Shown piece by piece: positions 1 through 12,122 of a DNA stretch of 64,000 nt. The stretch covers positions 62,001 to 126,000 of the forward strand of contig ML977005.1 of the NCBI GenBank assembly GCA_010015675.1, given 5' to 3'. Made by a program: the position numbers and the translations under genes. The DNA is from Byssothecium circinans (lineage: Eukaryota; Ascomycota; Dothideomycetes; Pleosporales; Massarinaceae). Below the pieces are notes generated by a model. The model was not told the origin of the DNA and ran no database searches. It saw only the letters and a program-made list of their open reading frames with translations. The number at the start of each line of letters is the position of its first letter. Position 1 is the stretch's first letter.

Positions 1-295
1 TCATTTATCTGATAACTTCTAATCTCCCCTTAGCGCACGCCCCTTTCCCCAGATCTCAAATCTCACCTCCACCAACCAACCTGTCCATCCCGTCCGTCTG
101 CAAACCTGCTCTCCGCACCCCCAACCCTGTTCAATCACTCCTACCCTGCGTCCGCCCCGTCGCGCAGGCTTCCACTCCTTAACCCATGATGCCAATGCCA
201 TGATACCCAATTCAATCCACAATCCCTCACATACATACATAATACCAACACCCACCTAATACGCATACGCGCCGTACCGTACATAGCATGCGACC

Positions 296-1095
296 ATGAC
301 CACACCCACCAACCCCCCACCGCCGCCGCTGCCCAAGGAACCCCTCCCAGCCTACACGTCCGAAAACACCACCGCGCCGGACTGGGACATACCCGCGCAA
401 TCCAAGGGCAGAAAAAGAGGAATCCTAGGCGGGGGAGGAATTGGAGGAAGAAGCAGCGCAACGCGCACGCGCTGGGCGCTCTCCAACCGCTTCGACCGCG
501 TCCTCCCGCCCCACAAGCGATATCTGGGTCGAAGCCGGCGTACCCTCCTGATCTGCATCGCCGTTCTCTTTCTCCTCCTCTTAGGCCTAGTCATTGGTCT
601 CGCTGTGGGTTTGGCCGGGGGGAAGTCCAAGTACGCAACCCCCCCTCCCCCTTCCCCTTCCCCTTCCCCGTCCACCTCACCTCACCACACCACACCAGCC
701 CAACAACCACGAACAGCTAACCGCTAACCCCCAACCCCCCTAGACCGCAGAACCTCCCCCTCCCATCCTCCGCCCAAACCCACTCCGGCGACCTAACCTA
801 CTACGGCGTCGGCCTCGGCGCATGCGGCGTCACCGCCACCGACGCCGACGCCATAGTCTCCATCTCGCACTACACCTTCGACGCCGCGCAGCGCGGCCAC
901 GGCTCCAATCCGAACAACAACCCGCTGTGCGGGCGCAAGATCCGCGCGAGGAGGGGGGAGAGGAGCGTTGATGTTACGGTGATTGATCGGTGCACGGGGT
1001 GTCAGCCTACGGATTTGGATGTGAGTCCTGCTGTGTTTAAGGAGTTGGCGGATCCTGGGTTGGGGCGCGTGGGCGTGGAGTGGGCGTGGCTTTGA
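296..1095 (+). CDS. Membrane-anchored RlpA-like double-psi beta-barrel protein
   Basis: Two exons, 296..630 and 744..1095, encode 228 residues. The intron starts GTACGC and ends CCCTAG, and splitting there keeps the frame (phase 2). The first 80 residues are Pro-rich then basic and probably cytosolic. One strong membrane segment spans about residues 83-107. Residues about 128-228 form a double-psi beta-barrel (RlpA/barwin/expansin-like) domain, seen in the opening TYYGVGLGACG, the internal LCGRKI, and VTVIDRCTGCQPTDLDVS, which carries the conserved Asp and Cys pair. Such domains in fungi are usually secreted and wall-associated; the N-terminal anchor suggests a type II membrane protein with the barrel outside. 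Enzymatic activity is not implied, because the family has both lytic and non-catalytic members. The ATG at 296 is the first in frame and gives a complete anchor. The domain call is firm, the biological role unknown. Confidence 0.85.
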
Positions 1096-1464
1096 GGGGG
1101 GGAGATGCATATGTTGACTATGTAGTTATGGAAGGAATGAATGAATGAGAAAGGGATTTAAGTACAGTCTTGGGAGACAGTATCGATCAATCCATGAACG
1201 AAACGAATGAGCGGCTCATCCGCTTGACGGAAATAACTAGTTAACAAGGATCATGCCTCCGCAATGCCCAATAAACTTCCCCCGCCGCAGAAAACGAAGA
1301 ATGCCAAGTCCAAAAAGAAAAAAAAAAGAAAACTGACCCAAACAACCTCTCTCCAAAACAAGAAGAAAACGACAACCACCCATACCCATCACCATCTCAA
1401 ATCCCCCACTCCGTTCCAAGAAGGACCCGCTCCAAGTCTATACACCATCGTCCATCCATCTGCA
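1096..1464. other. Gene-free gap between convergent genes
   Basis: This is the shared 3' flank of the beta-barrel gene and the minus-strand gene that follows. It holds an A-rich stretch around 1310-1330. An open frame covering part of it on the plus strand (1264..1776) is Lys/Pro/Thr/His-rich and is read as antisense noise. I see no gene here. Confidence 0.6.
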
Positions 1465-3231
1465 TCAAATCTCACAAACGCCATCCCTCTCCCTCCCCTC
1501 GAGATTAATAAGACCCCACTTCTTCCCAAACCCGTCACCGTTCCCATTAACCTTCACCTCCACTTCCCTCTCCCTCTCCGCCTCCGCCTCCTCGCCACCC
1601 CCCGCGCTCCCGCCTTCCCAAACCATCTCATCATAGTCCTCCCCAACCTCCTCCACACTCCGAAACAACCTCCTCGCAGCCGCCCACTCCCCCTCGCTCA
1701 CGCCCCCACACCCAAAAGCACACTTGCCCCGCCCACAAGGCCGCCAGAACCTGTACTCCGCGACCTGCGCCTCTGAAAGCGGTCTCACGGCCAGCAGGCC
1801 CGAGACGGCGGGACGGTTGGAAGTGTAGGAGAGCATTGTTCCTTGCGGGGAGATGGGGGACGTGACATAAGTTTCCACGCCGTTGGATATAGGCAGTGAC
1901 TGTGGGAGTTGGGTGGGGATGTTGGTGTTGATGGAGATGTGCGGTTTGGTAGGGGAGGAGGTGGAAGAGAGTTGGGGGTAGCAGGGAGGTGGTGGTGAGA
2001 TTGGGGGCGTGGGGGGGTGGTTGGAAGGGATTGTGGGGTTGATGATGTTTGGGGTCATGGTACCTGCGCTGGGGATGAAGGTGGGCCATGCGGATGGCGA
2101 CGTGAAACTCGCCATCGAGGCATCGGGCTGGTGAGACAGGTTCTGGAAGGCTTGTTTACTAACCATGTTCTTGAGCATGGCGGTTCGTGGGCTCGGGGCA
2201 CGAGGTGGGCTCGTCGGGCTCTGGCTCGACACACTGGGCGGGGAGCTGCGCAAGTGGGTTCCTCCGAGCTTTGCTTCGGGTACAAATGCCATACCGTTCC
2301 ATGCCGAAGTCGCTGCTGATTCGTACGACGTAGTGTTGCCCGTGGTCGAAGAAAGTCCCACTGTTGCAGCGTAGTGGTCGTAGCCGAGAGACATGTAGCG
2401 CCTGGACGGTCCGCACATTTCATTACTCATGCGACTTGAGACAGTTATTGCGGGACTGGAGGGACGGGAGGTGAGGAAGCCAGCTTCGCCTTCTACGGCA
2501 GGGGACGGGAAGAGTTCCTTCGCATTGAGCGTGGGTGAGAGCGGGGTTGGGTAGCCTGGATATCGGCGGCCGACGTCAGTGAGTAGGGATAGTTTTGCTT
2601 GCTCCAGCGAGCTGATCTGTTGCATTGCTGGCAGTACGCTGTGCATGCCAGTCATATCAAGCGCTGGGGCGTTGCGGATACCGTCCGGCCCAAACGATAA
2701 ACCAGTTGCCATCATCGCCGATCCATCATACGAGGGCATGCAAGAGTCCTGGTGCGTAGGACCGCTACTGCCGAAGTTTTGTGTAGGCGATGGAAGGTCG
2801 TAATACAGCTCATGATAGTGTTTGTGGGAAGAACCGCTGCTAATGTGATGGAATGAATTGCCGCTGAGCGAGCTAGCCGCACTACCGTTGCTGCTTAAAC
2901 CGGTGGAAGCCCCTTCGCCGGTAATGCGACGAAGTGCCTGCGCTGCGAGAGGGTTTATGGGATCAGAGCGAGCGAAACGAGAATCATCGAGCATCCATAG
3001 GCCTCCGTACTGTTGCCAAGGGAATGAGCGGAGGAAGTGGTCTTCAGGATAGACGTCGAAGCCGAGCGTGCGACAGCGGAAGAAGACGTAGAGGTAGCGG
3101 CAGTCGGGAAATTGGCGAAGAACCTATGCACATGATGCTTAGCGGAAGTCGTAGTAAGACACCAGGAAAAAATTGAGAGCGGATTTGAGGAAGACAAGTT
3201 GAGAGGTATTTGTCGATTCATGATTGTCCAT
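1465..3231 (-). CDS. Unrecognised fungal protein with a C-terminal Cys motif
   Basis: The model has two exons, 3163..3231 and 1465..3123, giving 575 residues. The joining intron is only 39 nt (GTGTCT...CATAG, with a CTAAG branch-like site), so the first exon is tentative; the large exon is secure. After the join, residues 24-66 are a compact block rich in aromatic residues and Arg (starting VLRQFPDCRYLYVFFRCR) that looks like a conserved folded unit. The middle, about residues 90-440, is Ser/Pro/Thr-rich and probably disordered. Near the C-terminus, residues 480-497, the segment FWRPCGRGKCAFGCGG carries Cys486, Cys491 and Cys495 and is followed by a predicted helix and an acidic tail. I do not recognise the family. 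The pattern, a short ordered head, a long disordered middle and a Cys cluster, would suit a nuclear regulator, but that is inference. Its start lies 78 bp from the stop of the upstream peptidase gene on the same strand. Confidence 0.7.
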
Positions 3232-3309
3232 AAGTGGCAGGGGAGTGTAAGATATCTATGCAAAGTTGAAAAGTGCCAGGTGCTCAAAAAAGGGTATGGG
3301 TGTAGATGT

Positions 3310-4993
3310 TCATACATCCCAAGCAGGAAACAGAGGCGGATGCGCGGTAAGCCTAAACTCTAGTCAGTAAGTCTATTCTGCCCATAATGTCGAAAACGGT
3401 GGAATCATCAAGAATTCATGCGTAAACAGGTCCCGCACGTTAATATAGCAGTACACTACTCCACGGCCTGGTTCACTCACCTAAGAATCTCAAAAGTGGC
3501 ATGCTTCCGCAAATCCTTTGCCGTACGCCTATAAGCCCAAATAACCTCCGGTCTATAAGTCTTGATGTTCTTTCGGCCAAGCAAACGATGCATTGCCGGG
3601 CTAGTACTGTACGAAGGATCGAAGATCACGAGATTGGCGGTTCCATCGCGACGACGTTCGAAACCGATAATGGTAAGAGAATGGCCGGGTTTCTGGAGAT
3701 ATATTGGCGGGAGAAGTGTCTTGTAGACTCTGGAACCATCGCTGACAGCGGCTTGAGCGAAGTAGGCCTCGGCGGCTTGAAGGAGTGTCTCGTGAGCTTC
3801 TATTGAGCCATCAGGAGCATCGCAGAACTGCTCTACAGCGCAGTCAATCTGTGAGCTGAGGAAGAAGGCTTGAGCCTGTAGTGTTGTTAGCTGTGAAACA
3901 GGTGTGGGGTGGGGTGGGTTGCGTGCCTCTGGTGTACCGATGTATTTCCTGGTGTCGCGAATTCCACCAGTCTGCGACCTGCCAATGTCATTGATCCCTT
4001 TATCCCACGCCCTCTCAATGAAATCTTGCAGCTTCAACACCCCCGGCGTGCGTCCCGGAAAGTCCTCACAGCCCTGTGCCTTAGCGCCCTGGATGTATGA
4101 AACAAGCATCTGGATGTTCCTATAACCGCAGAAGGCGCCCTCTTTTGGCGTTTTGCCGATATGGAGGGTAGAGGGGTGGCAGTAGTAAGCTTCCTTGACG
4201 CCGCGATCTAGGGCAGACAGTTGGGCGAGGATAGGAATGAGGCCGGGCGTCTCGTTCTGGACTTGCTCTTGCTTAATCAGGCGGCCATCGCGTCCGATAC
4301 GGTTGACCGTGGTGATCTTGGGCCCGGCAGCGAGCTGCTCATGTAGCCATCGGGGCATGCGGGTTTCCCATGCATAAGGACCGAGCTCGGCGCGCTACGA
4401 ACGGTCAGCATCGATCTAGGACTATAGGTCGGGGAACTAACACCAAGCCGACAACTGTTGGCAGGAGGGTTGACCTTGGTACCCCTCGTGAAACGGTTGA
4501 AGCTGAGAATACTCCGAGCGAGCACACTCTTCTGACTGTCCGCCACGCCGTCTCTTCTCGACTGCTTCTTCAGCTTCTTCCCTCCATCAGCACGTCCAGG
4601 TCTAGTAGGCATATTGGATGTAGGCTGTTTCGAATGATATTCCCCGGTAGTCTCGTCAAATGATAAAGTCTCTGCGGCGTGGTAATCGAGATGATCGTTG
4701 AAGTCCTCAAGTGGAACAAGTTCGCAGCAGTCAGGCTCCGGGCACAGGACAGTATTATCATCTTCGGCGGCATCTGCAACTGACTCTGGAACGCCTTCCC
4801 CATTCAACACGTGGTCAGGTAGGCTTGCGGGAAGTGTCGCAGGATCATCTTGGATGATGAAGGGAGAGTCGGCAGTATGCACTTGCTCGAAATGTAGCTG
4901 CAGTACGTAGTCATCTTTAGAAGAGACTGTAAAATTACACATGGGACATTCCAGCGTTTCCGCATCTGTATATTTGGAAGCGGAGGGAGTCAT
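3310..4993 (-). CDS. C78 family (ZUFSP/Mug105-like) cysteine peptidase with N-terminal zinc fingers
   Basis: Three exons, 4442..4993, 3481..4394 and 3310..3352, encode 502 residues. The introns are 47 nt (GTTAGT...GTAG) and 128 nt (GTGAGT...TTTAG). The last exon supplies only LTAHPPLFPAWDV, which an annotation stopping at the TGA inside the second intron would lose. Two C2H2-like fingers open the protein (CPMCNF with a distal H-x4-H, then CPEPDCCELV with HLDYH). The peptidase domain shows the nucleophile in GAFCGYRNIQ, the His in PGHSLTIIGFE and the Asp in VIFDPSY, all in family order. C78 enzymes cleave UFM1, or in the ZUFSP/Mug105 branch K63-linked ubiquitin chains; the zinc fingers favour the second group. 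The start at 4993 is chosen because the finger region follows at once; the frame stays open upstream to 5194, but those residues look like leader. Confidence 0.88.
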
Positions 4994-6102
4994 AGTCTTC
5001 TTGTTGGCAGCAACACGTGAAGCGTGAAGAGAAACGTTGTTGCAAAGGCTGTGGTGAGTGGCCGTTGCAAGTTCGTGAGAACCGCACGCGTGAACATGTA
5101 GCGAGAGCGTGACCTCTATGGCTTGCTCTTGCTGGAAGGCGTCGTGGCTATCGTGGCTTAGCATGGTGTAAACAAAATAATGGTAGATACTCACGTCTAC
5201 CTAGTCGATACTAAGCGAAGCCGCGGAGGAAGAAAGCCGCGAGAAACAGTCCAGCTTTATGACGCTGACGCATACTGAGTCCTAGTCCAATTGAATGAAT
5301 CGCAGGAATGATGTGAAGGGGGACGTCATGCACGGCGGCAGCGCTAAGCTGGCATACGACGCGTTTGGTGAAGGTGGCAATGGAAGATAATCACGCTACA
5401 TTAGGCCGCCAAGCATACCTCACCGCCCAGTGCCAAACCCACATCTGCCAACGATAAATAGTTTTAAAGATGATCAACCTTGGGAATAATAGATAGAAGA
5501 CTATTACCTACTCACCCACCCTCACAAATCCCACACAGCACCAGCATCCACAAAACACCAAAGTCCGACAAAATAAAATAACCCACACCGTATCCGATAT
5601 CATTAAATCTATCTATCCTCCCCCAGCTCCCCCTCCCCTTCACCCTTCCCACACCAAGCATCTATAAACAGAAACCCCCTACACCACAAACAATAGGTTG
5701 TGTGCATTCATTTTCGATAAGAGAAGTGAAACCACCCACCGCATCCCCATCCATCCCATCCCACCCCCAATTTTACCCTCAGCGTCTCATCTCATCTCAT
5801 CTCATCTCAGGATATATCGATAACAACTCTTCGCTAGCGACCAGAAGAAGAAAAATCCCATCGCACATTACATATCCTACCCAACATGTCAGTCAGTCGG
5901 AAGCCACCACTGGATTCCTTCCTTCCGCAACCAACGCAGACGCCTGTATGCCACGCCACCCAGCCAGATGGAAGTAACAGCAATCAGAGCCACACAAGAA
6001 AACAGTTCAAGTGCCTACTACAACTACAAGTAATCGTGTCTCATCAGGTTAAAGCTCTCAGCTCTCCGCTCTAGGATGAAATCAAGCCAAAGGCGCCGTA
6101 AT
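4994..6102. other. Intergenic: peptidase leader and myosin 3' flank
   Basis: Upstream of the C78 peptidase and downstream of the class V myosin. The 5500-5780 part is strongly C-rich on the plus strand and includes five TCTCA repeats. Open frames of 62-91 codons are low-complexity. I see no gene. Confidence 0.6.
5785..5809. repeat. Pentanucleotide microsatellite (TCTCA)5
   Basis: Five perfect TCTCA copies read directly from the sequence, in the pyrimidine-rich intergenic stretch downstream of the myosin gene. Confidence 0.95.
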
Positions 6103-9100
6103 CTACGCAGCAACCTCCTCCTCAATCATCTCGGGATGTCCGCTGCCATTGAGTCCATTCAAGCCATCTGCATTCGCACCATCGTAATCTTCATACTCTA
6201 GCTTTTCCTGCTGCGCTATAGCCTGGCTAGATACTATCTCTGCCAATCGCTTTAGGCGCGGCGTCTGGAGCCCTGTGACCAAAGTGTTAGCATATCTTCT
6301 TCGTACACCCTGGCAGAGCGAGAGAGGGGTTGTGTGGACATAGACTTACAAGAAGGTGTATATGTTTCCAGCGCGGTAATAACGCGCGGCTCGGCAATCT
6401 CATACGGGCCCGAGTCCTCCATATCCACAGCGGTCAGGAGAAGAACATCCGACTTCTCCGTCACGCGGGAGGCGACCGCCTTCATAATCTCGCCGTTAAT
6501 GGGTTGTTCGTAGTCGGCGACGAGATACTGGTTGAGGAGTTTCTGGATTTGATTGGGCGAGAGCATCCAGCAGATATCCTGGATGATTTCAATGTCGTTG
6601 AGGGTGGCTTTCTTGAGTTGGAGAAGCTTGGTAGCTTGCATCAGGTGCTCAAGCTGGAGCGTGCCTTCGGGCATGTCATGGGACTTGCACCACTCTTCGA
6701 TACGGGTGATGTTGTAGTTGATCTGGAGTCCGCGCTTCCATGAGAGGAAGTTTCGCCTCATGAGCAGGTCGTTGAATGCGGTTACACCCACGAGCCTAAG
6801 GAGTTCAGTGACGAGCTGGGTGATGATGGTGTCTTCAAGGTAGTAAGCCTTCATGGCCTTGTAGACATTGTTCAGCAGGCTGAGGAGGTTGTCCATGCTG
6901 TAGGCAGGGGTGTTGTTGCCCTGTAGAAGCTTGCCCAGGAAGCGGTTGCTTTCGTTCGTAACGAAACCGGGCAAGGATTGCGATTCAATAATGGCGGGAA
7001 TGATCATCTTGTGGAGCTTCTTCTTGAGCACCTTCATCCAGGTGTGATAGATGTTGAACTCAAGACTTTCCAGGTCGTGCTTGACAATCTCCAACAGCCT
7101 ATCGTACTCGTAGTTGTCGGTCTTCTGCTGCTCGTACCAGTCCTCAGCAAGGAAGACAAAGGAAAGCATCTCGTGGACGTTGGATAACCAGAAGGCTCCG
7201 GGATTGATCGCCTCTTCACCATCGTGCTGCATGACCTCCTGCTGAATCGACTGCATGACGTTGGCAAGGAAGCGTTCTGATTCCTTGACGAAACCATTGT
7301 TCCACATTTCAGAAGTGACGAGGTTGATGAGGTAGGCTGGGAAGAGGACCTCCTTGTCTGTGGGTGGTGGCGTGGTCGTGGGGGAAGGAATCTTGAGGTT
7401 CTTGATGAGACCAATGGTGACCTCGTCATTCAAGTTCTCCTCATCAGCAAGAATATTCTCCAACTCAAGCTCGACATTATCGAAGTTAGGGTTGAACGTT
7501 GATCCGGACAAGTTCTTGTTGTGGACAGTAGAACCAACAGCCATAGATACAGGCCGAGGGATGTATGTCTGGCCGCTGAAACGGTCCAGGTTGGCGAGAT
7601 CCGGTCCAGCGCTTCGTCTCTTGGGCTTCTTTGATGTAACGAGGTTTATGAGAGTGCTTGCACCTAGTGCAGCATGGCCGTTGCTCACCTCGCCGTGGAT
7701 GGGACCGTTTCGCTTCATGAGTTCTACCTGCTCTTGAAGGTCCAGAAGCTGTTGCCGGAATGACGTCTTTTCCGTTTCCAAAGCCATGCTTCTCCTCTTG
7801 GACATGTCGAGGTCTTCCGTGGTTTGCCTCAGTGAAGCGCGGAGCTGCTTCTCTTCCTCCTGGAGATGACGCATCTTCGAGGTACTCTCGTCGAGGTTGC
7901 CTTGTACTCTCTTCAACTCTTCCTCCATAGCGCTCAACTTGGCAGCAGCAATGCCAGCCTGGTTGGCCTCAGCTTGAAGTTCCCTTTGACGGTTCTCAAG
8001 CCCACGGGAGCGCTCTTTGTATGACTTGATTTGGCTCTCGTAATTTTCGAGCTGTGACTTCAGTGCCTTGTTCTCTGTCCTTGCGGCACCCAGATTCTGT
8101 GTGAGTTCCACGACCTTGTTCTCGAGTTTGTACGAGATGTTCTTGAGATCGCGAGCCTCTGCGCGCAGGCCCTTGTACTCGCGACGGGCCCGTTTTCCTC
8201 TCCACAAACTTTGAATGAGGACAATCTTCTTCCTGTACTGTCGCCATGCCTTGAGCGACCGTTGGGACCTCCAGTTGCGTTGAATAATGCGGGCAGCATT
8301 GCCAAGACGAGTATCCAAGATGTTCTTTCGGCACAAGTAACCCTTACCGGCGGCCTGGAAAAGGATAACCGAGTTTCTAACAAGATGATACTGTTTCCTG
8401 TCCTGAGATCCGCGCCAAACACGCTGGATAGTTGTGGCGGCCTTAACTTGTCTTGCTTCCTCCGCGCGCTCGCGAGTCATGTAACCCCTGGCAAGAGCCT
8501 GGACAGCGACAATAGCCTCGCGAGTTTCCAAGAAGAGACGTCGGTAGTACTTAGCTCGGAGGTTCTTCTGGATCATAATGGCAGCATCATTGAGCCTGGC
8601 TGTTCGGAGGTTCTCGAGGAACGCAAGCATACCGGCTCGGAAAAAAATCTTGGTGAGACCCATCTGGTATTTGTCGGTGCCATCGGCCTTGCCGGCGCCC
8701 AACGCCTTATTGAGGATCGCCTTGGCCATATCACGGATCTCGGGTGTCCATGACGCAGACGGTACCAACATATAGTAGCGGAGCGCAAACTCTTCGTACG
8801 TCCATCGAGTGGGATAACCGGCACAACTGATACGAACAGTCTCGAGGACACCGCAAGCTCGCAGCTGACTGAGAACCATGGGGCCCTCAAACTTCCAGGC
8901 TTCCTTGGCTTCGTTGGGCTTGATACAACGGATGTAGTGCACATCGGTTGCGTTGATCGTATTCATCAGCTCAATCAGAGACGACTTGAAGATACCACCA
9001 AGCGTGGGCTTTCTGTTCACGGCTATTCTACGGCCGGGCGCAGGCGGTCCCCTTGCTGATGTTGTGGCTGCATTTTCCTTATCACGGATGGCGCTGGCGA

Positions 9101-11109
9101 CATCAAGTACCTCAACAAGGAACTTGTTGCTTGAGGCCTTCAAGACCGCCATGTGTTCATCGGGCACGGTATCTCGGTTCTTTTCTATGAACCCATCGGA
9201 TTCATATGTGACGTCGACGGCATAGTGACAGACAGTGAAGGCTGACTTGCCAAAACGAGGCTTCTTGTAGAATTTGTGCTTGTCTTGCGAGAAGTTGTGG
9301 TGCAGCTTTGTGACGAATTGTTCATCAGAACCCATGGGGAGACGCGACTCTTCATCTAGCAAAGCCAAGACACCGAGCTTGCCTTCGATGAGATCAATGC
9401 AGGGCTGGTTGTCGGCGAAATCAATAAAGGTCCAGTCAATCTGCTCCCGGAGATATTCTTCTTGCTCGAGCTTGAACACATGCTGGTTGAACTCCTGTTG
9501 CAGCTTCTCGTTGGCGTAGTTGATACAGAACTGTTCGAAAGAGTTCTTTGCAAAATGTTCGAATCCGTAAATATCAAGCACACCAATGAACGACCGGGCT
9601 TGAGAAATGACTTCCTCAGTAGCCAAGCTTTCATTGGTACGCTCGACTAGCCAGTCGAACATGCTGGAGTAAATAAACTTCGCGACAGAATCCCTGACGA
9701 CGGTGGCCTGCTGCTGGGTAAGATTGGAAACAATCTTCTCTCCTCGGGTGATCAGCTGCTTCTTTACGGTCCATTTTGCGAAGTTGTTCGCGTCGATTCC
9801 CAAAAGCTCACAGGCTCTGACGAGGTTGGGCTCATCTGGAGCAAGCGCAGAATCTGTCCGCGTAGCCGCAATCTTGACATCTCCGATATGCAAGAGCGCA
9901 GCAAGAAGCTTGAAGATTTGGTGCTGCGTATCGGCAGGCACGCCAATCGTCGTCAATGATTTCCTGGTAGCATCGAACTCGGCCTTGTCGTCCACACCAT
10001 CGATGGTCGGCGAGCTGCCCTGGTTGAGGTACGAAAATTCCTCGACCGACTTCAGCCCAAATTCTTCCCGCTCGGCGTCCGTCGCTCCCTTGATCAGCTG
10101 GTAGAAGACATGGTAATTTCTTTCCTTCAAGGGCTGGAACACCAATCTTGACCGCTCGAGCAAATATGTCCTGATCTTCGCACCAATGATGTCCGTCTCC
10201 TTGTTGAACATGATCTCTATGTATTTTCCGAAACGTGACGAGTTGTCATTTCGTGTCGTTTTGGCGTTACCGAAGGCTTCCATGATGGGATTGGTGGCCA
10301 GAATCTGCTCTTCTGTCTTGCTCATAAAGTCTGCTTTGCCTCTCCGCTTGCCGGGGTTATCGGGGGATTCTCGCGTCGCAAAGTATCGCATGATGTATTT
10401 GGCGCTGACAGTTTTACCTGCTCCGGACTCGCCCGAGACGACAATGGTCTGGTTCTTCTCGTCTCGCAACATGTCTCTGGGTGGTGTTAGCGGAGTGCAA
10501 TTCATGGCTATGGAATGAGAAGAAGAAAAGGAGGGGTCTTACGCAAAAGCTTCTTCAGCAATGGCAAACAGATGGGGCGCGCCGTAGGATCTCTGCTTTC
10601 CGGCGTAGACTTGTACCATGCCGGGCACATACAACGAGTCCACTCTGGCGAATGGATTCGTTGCAATCAGCACGATACCGGAGTATGTGTAGATTTCCTT
10701 CTGCAGATAACGCAGCTTGATTGCCTGGAGTACTGTGTAGCGTCAGCATACTTCCCTAGCATCTAGGTATTTCCTGCATACCGGCCGGCTCGTTCAGATG
10801 TGACAGGTTGGTCAGGTCGTCGCTAGCCTCGAGCATGGCAGGATTCATCAACGGCGGCAGGTTCTCGTCTTTGCCATCCTGGATGGCAACGAGGGTCGTC
10901 TCGACGGTCCTGGTCTGGCGGCATTGTCAGCATCTTCCTTCCATCCTATATCACCCTTCATTGTCAAAACCTACCTCACCGCTCTCGAGCGTAAACACCA
11001 GCTTGACCTTGTCCCCTTGGATCTGCTTGTCCGTCACCTCAGAGGCCACCCAGCCCTCGGCCGTGTCCGGCTGCCACGCCCGGGTGCCGATGTCGTAAAT
11101 GTGAGCCAT
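6103..11109 (-). CDS. Class V myosin heavy chain (Myo2/MyoE-type)
   Basis: Five exons, 10975..11109, 10782..10914, 10543..10732, 6350..10476 and 6103..6272, encode 1584 residues, the usual length of fungal class V myosins. Introns are 49-77 nt and all joins keep frame. The motor domain holds the P-loop GESGAGKT (residues 168-175), switch I NDNSSRFGKYI and switch II DIYGFEHF. IQ motifs with RxxxQxxxRG-like spacing follow, then a coiled coil rich in Glu/Lys/Leu. The C-terminal third is the DIL globular cargo-binding domain (WMKVLKKKLHKMIIPAIIE, PNQIQKLLNQY). The fourth intron interrupts the Trp codon in TYTPSW/LQTPRLKRLAE; the last exon adds the conserved tail and an acidic end. In fungi this motor carries secretory vesicles and organelles along actin cables to growing tips. 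The gene symbol is left blank because naming differs between species. Confidence 0.97.
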
Positions 11110-12122
11110 GATGCCGTCGTTGTTGTATTATCTTCTATCGTCGCGGCGTGGATGCGGAAGGAGTCCAGGAATCCAGAAGCTCTCCCTCTCCCGCTTGCTC
11201 GTCCGTTTCGTGTCGTGGTGCACTGGGCGACTCGTGTCTGCAGGCCGTGTGTCGCAGCGTCACAGTGGAAGATGCATCCCGTAAAGCGGGAGGTTTTTGA
11301 GGGCGGATGGAGCGTAGATAATTTAATGGAGTCGTTTGCTCACGTTGCGAACGCGGAGGTGAACTTTGTTGCGGGTACTAAGCACACACCGCCTACGCCT
11401 AGCCCAAGACGGCAGAGCAAGGCAGGGGCAGCGCTTTGGCCATGGAACATTCACCACTCACACAATTTCACAGCACGCCGGCGCCAGCCTCCAGGGTCTC
11501 TATGGCGTCGAACCGCTGCGTGGGAACGTCGTGCACCACAATATCTAGACACATGGGCAAACGCCGTCTCACCAGCATGCACCCCTCTGCATCTGCAGCA
11601 CCCATCACCAGCCTCACAATTTAGTCCGGTTGCCCCAACCTAGTCCCGCACGCTCAAGGCACATGGCCGTCTCAGACACGCCCTCTCACCCCCGAAGCCT
11701 CCACGGAGGGGCCACGGTCAGAAAATAGACCGCAGCACGTCTTCCGTCTTTCCTGCTCCTGTCGAAACGAATTCATCTTCATCCAGCCAAGCTCGTGACC
11801 CAGCCGTGATTAGCCCCATTGTAAACATTGCGCGCCTCATCTCCAGAAATCACCTCCTTTTATGCTGCCGTCTACTGAAACCGCTAAACCGGGTGATCAC
11901 CAGATATAAGAGTAGCTGCATGTGCCATTCCCAAACAACTGCATATGGTAATAACGTATGCGCTTGTCAACCGAGGATAATATTATTTATATCAACGTGT
12001 TGAACGCCAAGTTGAGTGTCTTAGTATACGGTTGAAGCTGTTGGACAAAAAAAGAATTCGCGAATCCGTGTAGGGGAAAAACATTTGGTAAAGCCCTATA
12101 CCAACCTTGGAACAACCACCAT
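11110..12122. other. Intergenic: myosin promoter and PHGDH 3' flank
   Basis: Upstream of the myosin start and downstream of the PHGDH stop. A 239-codon plus-strand frame (10924..11643) crosses the first myosin exon antisense, has no domain signal and is treated as spurious. I see no gene. Confidence 0.6.

Noticed and set aside
1264..1776. 170-codon plus-strand frame overlapping the unknown minus-strand gene
   Set aside because: Low-complexity Pro/Thr/His/Leu protein with no domain, antisense to a long open exon.
3477..4358. C78 peptidase ending at the TGA at 3477
   Set aside because: That TGA lies inside a GTGAGT donor; splicing to 3352 restores a family-like C-terminus.
10924..11643. 239-codon plus-strand frame over the myosin 5' end
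   Set aside because: It covers conserved myosin exon 1 in antisense and has no features of its own.
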